Shown here in pieces: positions 57,902-64,000 of a stretch of 64,000 nt of DNA (the stretch's first letter is position 1; each line of letters starts with the position of its first letter). Below the pieces are notes generated by a model that saw only the letters and a list, made by a program, of their open reading frames with translations, made no database searches and was not told the DNA's origin. The position numbers and the translations under genes are program-made. Source of the stretch: an uncultured Clostridia bacterium. Its GTDB lineage: Bacteria; Bacillota; Clostridia; Oscillospirales; Acutalibacteraceae. The stretch lies in assembly GCA_944385055.1 (NCBI GenBank), contig CALWVT010000003.1, positions 62,001 to 126,000 of the forward strand, read 5' to 3'.

Positions 57902-59054
57902 GGGTCCCCTCTTTTTTCGTCAGAGACACGACGCATTCGATGTGGTTCGTGTGCGGGAACATATCGACCGGCTGGATGTGCCGCACGCGATAGCCGGCTT
58001 TGCACAGCTCCAAAAGGTCGCGCGCCTGCGTTTCGGGGTTGCACGAGATGTACACGATGCGCGAAGGGCCCGCGGCTGCGGCGGCGCGCAGAAATGGCGG
58101 CGTCGAGCCTGCCCGCGGCGGGTCCATCAAAAGCACGTCCAAATGCCCGCCTTCCTTCGCAAATTCCGTGAGGAATTCGGTTGCGTCCGCGCACAAAAAC
58201 CGCGCGTTTGCGATATGGTTGCGCTTTGCGTTTGCGACCGCGTCCCGCACGGCGTCGCGGTTATTTTCGACGCCGAGCACCTGCCCCGCTTTCGCCGCGG
58301 CGACGAGGCCGATTGTCCCGACGCCGCAGTAGGCGTCGAGGACCGTGTCCGTCTTCTGCAGCCCGGCAAAATCGAGCGCCGTGCGGTAAAGCACCTCGCA
58401 CTGGGTGGGGTTGATTTGGTAAAAGCTCCGCGGCGAAATGCGGAATCGGCACCCGCACAGCACGTCCTCGATATATCCCGGGCCATACAGCGTGCGCTCG
58501 CGCTCGCCGAGCACCATCGCCGTGTGGCGCGCGTTGCGGTTCAATACAATCGTCGTGATGTCCGGATGCGCTTCCAAAAGCGCCGCCGTGAATTTTTTCG
58601 CCGGAAAAATGGGGTTGCCCGCAACGAGCACAACCATCGTTTCACCCGTCGAAAAGCCGCGCCGCACAAGGACATGGCGCAAAAAGCCGCGTCCCGTGCG
58701 CTCGTCCCACGGATGCAGATGGAAGCTCTTCAGCAGTTCCCGCACGGTCCCGATGATTTCGTCGGCCTTCTCGTCCTCTAAAAGGCAGTGCTCCACGGCG
58801 ACAACGCGCCGCGTGCCCGCCTGGTAGACGCCGGAAATAATCTCCCCGTTCGGCCGCTGCGTGAACGCCGCCTGCACTTTATTGCGGTAGTGGTACGGCG
58901 TTTCCATGCCGAGGATCGGCGCGACATGGCCGAATTTTCCCAGAAGCGCGATCACTCGCCCCTGTTTCCACGAGAGCTGGCGCGGGTAATCGAGATTCTG
59001 CATTTGGCAGCCGCCGCATTTTCGAATCAGCGGGCACCGTTTCGTTTGCTGCAT
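57885..59054 (-). CDS. 23S rRNA (uracil-C5) methyltransferase, RlmD/RumA-like
   Basis: 389-residue RNA m5U methyltransferase with an N-terminal [4Fe-4S] cysteine set (CPLIRKCGGCQMQ near 8-17). SAM site DAYCGVGTIGLVAA (about 240), MDPPRAG with the general PP motif, catalytic cysteine in IVYISCNPETQARD, and a terminal HIECVV as in all members. The N-terminal TRAM domain seen in RumA is missing, so the protein is short for the family. The target is probably 23S U1939 or U747. ATG at 59054 follows GGAAGGGAG. Confidence 0.88.
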   Translation of the reverse strand: MQQTKRCPLIRKCGGCQMQNLDYPRQLSWKQGRVIALLGKFGHVAPILGMETPYHYRNKVQAAFTQRPNGEIISGVYQAGTRRVVAVEHCLLEDEKADEIIGTVRELLKSFHLHPWDERTGRGFLRHVLVRRGFSTGETMVVLVAGNPIFPAKKFTAALLEAHPDITTIVLNRNARHTAMVLGERERTLYGPGYIEDVLCGCRFRISPRSFYQINPTQCEVLYRTALDFAGLQKTDTVLDAYCGVGTIGLVAAAKAGQVLGVENNRDAVRDAVANAKRNHIANARFLCADATEFLTEFAKEGGHLDVLLMDPPRAGSTPPFLRAAAAAGPSRIVYISCNPETQARDLLELCKAGYRVRHIQPVDMFPHTNHIECVVSLTKKEGTHAARS

Positions 59055-59108
59055 CGGTTTCTCCCTTCCTTTTATAGTTTTTATGGCCTTTGATAGCCTT
59101 TTGCAGCC

Positions 59109-59906
59109 TTATAGCCGCCGGATCGCTTCCCAGCCGGCAATCATCACGCAGTGCGGAATCCATTTTGCAAAGATGCGGTGAATAAACGAAACCGGTCCGG
59201 CCGTCGCGATCGCGCAGCCGAGGCGGCTTTCGAACAGCGCCAGACGAGCGACCGTCTTCGCGTGGCTTGCCAGCGGGAAATGGCGTACGGCGCTGCCGTT
59301 TTTCGTCTGCTGTGCCGTCGGGATGAATTCCGTGTCGGAAATCCAGTACGGGCACACGGCCGTCACGCGGATGCCGGTGCCGAACAGCTCCCAGCGCAGC
59401 GCGCGGCTGTAGCGCATCAGAAACGCCTTAGTCGCCGCGTAGACCGCGAGCCCCGGCAGCGGCTGGAACGCTGACGTGCTCGCAATTTCCAAAATCCGGC
59501 TGCCGCGTTCCATATACGGCAGCGTGAGCAGCGTCACATCCACGGCGGCACGGCAGTTTAAGTCGATCATGTCGTCGCAATCTTGCATCGCAATATCCTT
59601 GTACGTGCCGATTTTCCCGAAGCCCGCCGCGTTAATCAGCACGCGCACCGAGGGTTTTTCGGCCGCGAGCGTGTCGGAGAGGACCTTTAAACTCTCCTTT
59701 TTCGTCAAATCGAGCGGCAGGCAGCGTACCGGCACCGGCATCTCGCGCCGCAAGGCCTCGAGCGCCTCTTTCCGCCGCGCAATCACCCAAATTTCTTCGA
59801 GCTTGTCCGATTCCCTGCAGGTTGGCGACCCCGCCTTTCGGCACAATTCCCGCACGAATTCGCGCCCCAGCCCGCTCGACGCGCCCGTCACAACCGCAAT
59901 TTGCAT
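59109..59906 (-). CDS. Short-chain dehydrogenase/reductase
   Basis: 265-residue SDR. NAD(P)-binding TGASSGLGREFV at the N-terminus, basic residue pattern IARRKEALEAL indicating NADPH preference, NAAGFG, and catalytic ASTSAF...YAATKAF (Ser-Tyr-Lys). The C-terminal part has a hydrophobic end (SFIHRIFAKWIPHCVM) seen in SDRs of the DltE/YqjQ group. Substrate unknown. ATG at 59906 follows AAAGGGG; the longer frame to 60077 overlaps the divergent promoter and lacks a site. Confidence 0.85.
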   Translation of the reverse strand: MQIAVVTGASSGLGREFVRELCRKAGSPTCRESDKLEEIWVIARRKEALEALRREMPVPVRCLPLDLTKKESLKVLSDTLAAEKPSVRVLINAAGFGKIGTYKDIAMQDCDDMIDLNCRAAVDVTLLTLPYMERGSRILEIASTSAFQPLPGLAVYAATKAFLMRYSRALRWELFGTGIRVTAVCPYWISDTEFIPTAQQTKNGSAVRHFPLASHAKTVARLALFESRLGCAIATAGPVSFIHRIFAKWIPHCVMIAGWEAIRRL

Positions 59907-60070
59907 GAAAGCCACCCCTTTCGCCTGTTTTGTCCATTGTACCATGCACACCCGCGCAAGTCCAGCCGAAAGCGCGCGGATGCCCGCCTTTATTCTCTCC
60001 AGGAAATCTCTTTGTTTGCGCATGAAAATAGAGGAAAATGCCAAACTTTTTTGATCCCTCAGATGCACCC

Positions 60071-60099
60071 TTGACACGGCGCGGGAGGTTCATTAGAAT
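60071..60099 (+). promoter_or_regulatory. Promoter of the YczE-like gene
   Basis: Consensus TTGACA (60071-60076), 17 bases, TAGAAT (60094-60099), 83 bases before the ATG at 60182. Confidence 0.8.
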
Positions 60100-60142
60100 A
60101 TTGATTGTTAGAATTCTTATAATAAATATTCTAAGAATCAAT
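60093..60142 (+). promoter_or_regulatory. Operator-like array over the -10 and start site of the YczE-like gene
   Basis: Arms ATTGATTGTTAGAAT (60100-60114) and ATTCTAAGAATCAAT (60128-60142) are inverted with one mismatch, separated by 13 bases. A further TTAGAAT (60093-60099) overlaps the -10. The half-site spacing is 15 bases, typical of a dimeric repressor of the MarR or TetR type (inference). No such regulator gene lies in the immediate neighbourhood. Confidence 0.6.
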
Positions 60143-60181
60143 CGGCAGGATTCTGCGCATCGGAAACGGGGAGGCATTTTG

Positions 60182-60862
60182 ATGAAAAGAACGGAATATG
60201 TATTGCGCCGCGGCGGGATTTATTTATTGGGGCTCTTTGTGATGGCGCTTGGCGTATCGATCTCAAAGGCGTCGGATTTGGGCGTGTCGCCGGTCAACTC
60301 GATCCCGTCGGTCGTCAGCGAGATCACGGGCGTGGATATGGGGGTGTGCACGACGCTCGTGTTTATCGGGTTTATCTTCGTGCAGCTTTTGATCCTGCGC
60401 AGGGAGTTTAAACCGGTCGCATTTGTGCAGGTGCTGTGCTCGGTGATTTTCGGCGGGTTTGTCAGTGTAACGGGCTTTTTGTGCGGCCTGTTCCTGCCGC
60501 CGTGTGAAAACTACGCGATGCGGATTGTCTATGTGCTCGTGAGCATTGTCTTTGTGGCGCTGGGCATTCTCTTGTACCTGGAAGCGAACGTGCTGTCGCT
60601 GCCCGGCGAAGGGGTCATGCAGGCGCTGTCGAAGAAGACGGGCATCGCGCTGTCGACGGCGAAGATGATTTTCGATTGGGGCGTCGTGATCATTTCGGCG
60701 ATCCTGTCGCTTGTGTGCATGGGTGCGCTCGTCGGCGTGCGCGAGGGCACGGTGCTCGCGGCAATCGGCGTTGGGCTGTGCTTAAAGCTTTTGGGGAAGC
60801 TCCTGCGCAAGCGCGTACAGGCGTTTTTGGCGCCGCCGCCGCAGAAGAAAGCGGTGGCGTAA
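60182..60862 (+). CDS. YczE/YitT-like integral membrane protein
   Basis: 226-residue membrane protein with six helices and the opening KRTEYVLRRGGIYLLGLFVMALGVSISKASDLGVSPVNSIPSV, typical of the YczE family (DUF6198 type). A conserved cysteine-rich loop CGLFLPPCENY follows helix 3, and GEGVMQALSKKTG lies in the middle. Function unknown; B. subtilis YczE affects bacillomycin production. The start at 60182 has GGGGAGG 8 bases upstream. Inducible control is suggested by the operator array. Confidence 0.85.
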   Translation: MKRTEYVLRRGGIYLLGLFVMALGVSISKASDLGVSPVNSIPSVVSEITGVDMGVCTTLVFIGFIFVQLLILRREFKPVAFVQVLCSVIFGGFVSVTGFLCGLFLPPCENYAMRIVYVLVSIVFVALGILLYLEANVLSLPGEGVMQALSKKTGIALSTAKMIFDWGVVIISAILSLVCMGALVGVREGTVLAAIGVGLCLKLLGKLLRKRVQAFLAPPPQKKAVA

Positions 60863-60895
60863 GGCGGCCTTCTCCCACCTTATAAAGGAATATGC

Positions 60896-60932
60896 AAAAA
60901 GGGACGTACCTTCGCGGCACGCCCCTTTTTTG
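60896..60932. terminator. Terminator between the YczE-like gene and the dipeptidase
   Basis: AAAAGGG-CGT-CC pairs with GG-ACG-CCCTTTT (two mismatches) around TTCGC, followed by TTTT on the plus strand and by TTTTTGC on the minus strand, so it works for both converging genes. Confidence 0.65.
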
Positions 60933-60955
60933 ATTTTTGGATTCTTCGATCGATT

Positions 60956-61936
60956 TCACGCCTTCATTGTCTCGTCGATCACGCGCAGCGCGTTGCGCCA
61001 GCAGATTTTTTCCACTTCCTCTTCGGGAAAATAGAACGCCAGTGCGTCGGCCAGAGCCGGCAAGCCCGCGCAGTCGGTGAACTCGAGCTTCGAATCGATG
61101 CCGTCAAAGTCGGAACCGAGCGCGACCGCGTCGATGCCGGCTTTATCGCGCAGATACCGTGCGCAGCGCACGATGTCTTCGATTTTCGTGTAATTTGTGC
61201 GCGCGGCCGTCGGGGACAAAAACCCGGCGCAGAAGTTAATCCCGCACACGGACCCCGTTTCACCAATTGCACGCAGCATGTCATCGGTCAAATTGCGCGG
61301 ATGCTGGCACAGTGCCCGCGCACAGGAATGGCTTGCCGTAAACGGCACGTGCGCCGCCTTGGAGAGCTCCACCACATCCCAGAACCCGCCGTCCGACAGA
61401 TGGGAGACGTCCACAAGGATGCCGAGCTTCTGCATCAGTGCAACGGCTTCCTTTCCGAACGGCTTGAGCCCGCGCGCCGTGTCCGCGGGGATCGGGCTGT
61501 TCGGGTAGCCTAAGCTGTTTTCGAAATTCCACGTCAGCGTCATCAGCCGCACGCCGCGCCGGTATAACAGGGAAATCTTCTGCCGGTCGCCGTCGAGCAG
61601 TGCGCAGTCCTCTACGCTCAACAGGATGGAAAGCAGGCCCTTCGCGTCGTTTGCGCGGATGTCGTCGCCGCAGTACGCCAATGCCGCAATGTCTTTGTTT
61701 GCGTTCATCTCACGCAGCAGACAGGTGCAGGCATGGCTGAAATAGGCGCGCGCCTGCGGGATCGCATTTTCCGGGCGCTTCGGCGGCGGGATAAACACGG
61801 CGCAGACCTGCGCCATCGCCCCCGCCTGCTTGAGACGCTCCAAGTCGAGCTGTCCGGAAGTCTTCCGCAAATGTCCGCCCTTTTGGCCGTATACGCAGGA
61901 AGTGAGCGTATCGCAGTGCAGGTCGATAAATCGCAT
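60956..61936 (-). CDS. Membrane dipeptidase (M19 family)
   Basis: 326-residue amidohydrolase-fold dipeptidase. Zinc ligands: LHCDTL at residues 6-11, the bridging glutamate in ILLSVEDC (near 107), DVSHLSDGG (near 171), ASHSCARAL (near 195), and GSDFDGI (near 275) as the acid/base aspartate. Cleaves dipeptides, possibly D-amino-acid containing ones from the wall. ATG at 61936 follows AAGGAGG. No signal peptide, so cytosolic. Confidence 0.94.
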   Translation of the reverse strand: MRFIDLHCDTLTSCVYGQKGGHLRKTSGQLDLERLKQAGAMAQVCAVFIPPPKRPENAIPQARAYFSHACTCLLREMNANKDIAALAYCGDDIRANDAKGLLSILLSVEDCALLDGDRQKISLLYRRGVRLMTLTWNFENSLGYPNSPIPADTARGLKPFGKEAVALMQKLGILVDVSHLSDGGFWDVVELSKAAHVPFTASHSCARALCQHPRNLTDDMLRAIGETGSVCGINFCAGFLSPTAARTNYTKIEDIVRCARYLRDKAGIDAVALGSDFDGIDSKLEFTDCAGLPALADALAFYFPEEEVEKICWRNALRVIDETMKA

Positions 61937-62004
61937 CCTAAACGCCTCCTTATGCCGCGCCCTCGCGCGGTTCTGTTTCGATGGACCGCTTTGATGGGTC
62001 TCCG

Positions 62005-62073
62005 CTTAAAAAAGGTGCCGGCAGAATTTCGGACAAAAACGCCCTTTCCGGCACCTTTAAGATAAGTATAGCA
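62005..62073 (-). promoter_or_regulatory. Promoter plus terminator hairpin in the dipeptidase leader
   Basis: Minus strand: extended -10 TG-C-TATACT (62073-62065). Just downstream lies an 11-bp stem (AAAGGTGCCGG / CCGGCACCTTT, arms 62058-62048 and 62021-62011) followed by TTTTTT (to about 62006). It can end transcription from recQ, but because the promoter lies before the stem, the same structure would sit in the dipeptidase leader as an attenuator. Confidence 0.6.
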
Positions 62074-62172
62074 CATTTATTGAAAATAGTACAGAGCTTT
62101 GCATGATTTTTAAAAATTTTGTCCATCTACAGGGGCAATATTTGCCGCGTATGCCGGCGGCAGGGGGCGTTT

Positions 62173-64000
62173 TTACGAGGAACCGGCGGCCGGTTGGGGA
62201 TGTTTTTCACAGTACGCGCGGATGCAGGCCAAAAACGCATCGCCGTAGCGCGCGAGCTTGCGTTCGCCCATGCCGGGCACCTGCAAAAGCGCCTGCCGGG
62301 TTTGCGGAAGCCGTTCGCACAGCGCGTGCAGCGTCGCGTCGGTAAACACGACGTACGCGGGCACGCTCTGCTTTTTGGCGATCTTCGCACGCAGCGCGCG
62401 CAGCGATTCGAACAGTTCGCCGTTTTCGGCGGGCTGCGCGTTGGCCCCTTCGCGGGAGGCGCGTTTCCGGCGGCGCTCCTCGTAGAAAAAGACCTTTTCG
62501 TTTTCAAACAGCACGCCCCGCGCGTGGGGGCCGAGCTGGAGGATGGGGTAATCGCTGTCCGTGCGCGTCAGGCAGCCGAGGACGAGCAGGCGTTCGATGC
62601 GCGCGCGGATCTCCGGAATCGTCAGGTCTTTTAATAGGCCGTACGTGCGGTTTCTTGTAAGGCCCATGCGCTCGAGGCGCGCGGTTTTGGAGCCGTGGAG
62701 CACCTCCGCGATGATCGCCGTGCCGAATCGTTCGCCTGTGCGTTTGACGCAGCTCAGGATTTTCTGTGCGTCGACCGTCATATCCTTTTCGCGGCCGCGG
62801 CGTTTGCAGTTGCCGCAGTTTTGGCACGACAGCGGGCTTTCCTCCCCGAAATACTGCAGAATATAGTGGCGCAGGCAGCCGTCGGTCATGCAGTAGCCGG
62901 TCATCTTGGATAAGCGGGCGTAATCGCGGGCGCGCAGGCGCTCCTGTGCCTCCTCGTCGAGCGGCGCGTCCGCGTCGTCCTGGTTGTGGGATACGGAGAT
63001 GAAAAACCGGTTTAAATGCAGGTCGCGCGCATCGTAAAACAGGATGCATTGTGCGGGCATGCCGTCGCGCCCGGCGCGGCCGGCCTCCTGATAATAGCTT
63101 TCCAGGTCCTTGGGCATGTTGTAATGGATCACGAAGCGCACGTCGGGTTTGTCGATGCCCATGCCGAATGCGTTGGTGGCGACGATGACGCGCACGCGGT
63201 CGAACAGGAACGCCTGTTGGTTTGCGCTGCGCGTTTCCTGGGGAAGGCCTGCATGGTACGGCGCGGCGGAGATGCCCTGCTCCGTTAAAAACGAGCAGAT
63301 TTCCTCCACGGTGCTGCGCGTCGCACAATAGACGATGCCGCTGTCCGTTTTCGAAAACGAGGAGAGCACATGCAAAAGCTCGTCTTTTTTCCGGTCCGGC
63401 CGGCGCACTTCATAAAACAGGTTTTGCCGGTCAAACCCCGTGACGACCTGGACGGGTGCGCGCAGCTTTAGCAGCGACACGACATCCTTCTGCACCGCTT
63501 CGGTCGCGGTGGCGGTGAACGCGGCGACCGGCGGGCGGTGCGGGAGTTTTTCAAGAAAGGTGGGGATCATGAGGTAACTCGGCCGGAAATCTTGCCCCCA
63601 CTGGGAGACGCAGTGCGCCTCATCGACGGCGACCAGCGAGATCTCGACGCGCGCGGTGAAATCGAGAAAGTTTGCGGTCAAAAGCCGCTCCGGCGCGACA
63701 TAGATGATTTTATACTGCCCATGCACGGCGTTTTCGAGCGCGCGGCGGTATTGCCGCAGCGTCAGGCTGCTGTTGAAGTATGCCGCCGGTACGCCCGCCG
63801 CAATGAGCGCGCGCACCTGGTCCTGCATTAAGGAAATTAACGGCGAGACAACGAGCGTAATGCCCGAAAGCAGCAGCGCCGGAACCTGGTAGCACAGTGA
63901 TTTTCCGGCGCCGGTCGGCATAATGCCGAACGCGTCCTTTTTCTGGAGAATCGCATCGACCAAGGCCTCCTGCCCCGGACGGAAGGAATCGTAGCCGAAA
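62173..64000 (-). CDS. recQ: ATP-dependent DNA helicase RecQ (5' end beyond right edge)
   Basis: 609 codons in the window. Translation of the last 37 bases adds FGYDSFRPGQEALVDAIL, the usual RecQ start region, so only about 10-20 residues are missing. Motifs: PTGAGKSLCYQVPA (I), VSPLISLMQDQV (Ia), VDEAHCVSQWGQDFRPSY (II), FTATATEAVQKDV (III), YHAGLPQETR and QEAGRAGRDG (VI), then the zinc-binding Cys cluster (GYC...CLRHYI...CQNCGNCKR), winged helix, and a C-terminal HRDC domain (AYVVFTDATLHALCERLPQTR). Recombination repair. About 115 bases separate its stop from the terminator arm. Confidence 0.97.
   Translation of the reverse strand, partial: FGYDSFRPGQEALVDAILQKKDAFGIMPTGAGKSLCYQVPALLLSGITLVVSPLISLMQDQVRALIAAGVPAAYFNSSLTLRQYRRALENAVHGQYKIIYVAPERLLTANFLDFTARVEISLVAVDEAHCVSQWGQDFRPSYLMIPTFLEKLPHRPPVAAFTATATEAVQKDVVSLLKLRAPVQVVTGFDRQNLFYEVRRPDRKKDELLHVLSSFSKTDSGIVYCATRSTVEEICSFLTEQGISAAPYHAGLPQETRSANQQAFLFDRVRVIVATNAFGMGIDKPDVRFVIHYNMPKDLESYYQEAGRAGRDGMPAQCILFYDARDLHLNRFFISVSHNQDDADAPLDEEAQERLRARDYARLSKMTGYCMTDGCLRHYILQYFGEESPLSCQNCGNCKRRGREKDMTVDAQKILSCVKRTGERFGTAIIAEVLHGSKTARLERMGLTRNRTYGLLKDLTIPEIRARIERLLVLGCLTRTDSDYPILQLGPHARGVLFENEKVFFYEERRRKRASREGANAQPAENGELFESLRALRAKIAKKQSVPAYVVFTDATLHALCERLPQTRQALLQVPGMGERKLARYGDAFLACIRAYCEKHPQPAAGSS

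Overview
The window (about 64 kb, GC-rich, no rRNA) looks like chromosome of a low-oxygen Firmicute of the class Clostridia, most likely a gut Oscillospirales/Ruminococcaceae-type organism. This rests on gene order and gene content: a yaaO-darA-holB-ricT-(ferredoxin)-yabB-rsmI block, zapA-U32-dut-mreBCD-pbp2-minD-mgsA, anaerobic nrdD/nrdG, SigA-type promoters and TTG/GTG starts with strong AGGAGG ribosome-binding sites. Genus cannot be read from the sequence.

Layout. 1-4.3 kb: YfhO-type membrane protein (cut by the left edge), YfbR-like nucleotidase, LCP cell-wall ligase. 4.4-12.5 kb: PLP decarboxylase, c-di-AMP receptor DarA, clamp-loader subunit HolB, RicT, ferredoxin, two RNA methyltransferases, and a UvrA paralogue. 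12.5-17.3 kb: L-lactate dehydrogenase behind a nested-hairpin leader, a nuclease-like lipoprotein, a DHFR-like small protein, a GH91 difructose-anhydride enzyme with a hairpin leader, and a lipoprotein. 17.5-25.6 kb: two convergent, related ABC-2 exporter cassettes meeting at one bidirectional terminator. The left one has a G11 tract inside a terminator-like leader hairpin. The right one is AT-rich except for its ATPase and begins with a small secreted protein behind a near-consensus promoter. 25.8-31.6 kb: exported protein, tRNA-Arg(ACG), a neopullulanase-type GH13 and glycogen phosphorylase. 31.9-41.5 kb: zapA, U32 protein, dUTPase and the cell-shape operon mreB-mreC-mreD-PBP2-minD-mgsA, without minC, minE or rodA. 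41.5-45.4 kb: hisS, aspS, queH.

45.4-49.3 kb is the most striking part. A 600-bp upstream region carries repeated NrdR-box-like and DnaA-box-like elements and a perfect 22-bp leader hairpin. It precedes an anaerobic ribonucleotide reductase whose C-terminal glycyl-radical segment is not in nrdD but in a separate 53-codon gene with its own ribosome-binding site, between nrdD and nrdG. 49.4-56.4 kb: TauE-type transporter, DUF378 protein, proB-proA, a trio of small unidentified genes, a phosphoesterase and phosphoglucomutase. 56.4-64 kb: unidentified Cys-rich protein, a twice-frameshifted HELGH metalloprotease relic, 23S rRNA m5U methyltransferase, an SDR, a YczE-like membrane protein under a three-half-site operator, membrane dipeptidase, and recQ (cut by the right edge).

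Together these are mostly housekeeping genes (wall shape, translation, dNTP supply, glycogen use), interrupted by an accessory exporter region at 17.5-25.6 kb. No integrase, transposase, CRISPR array, prophage or replication origin was seen.
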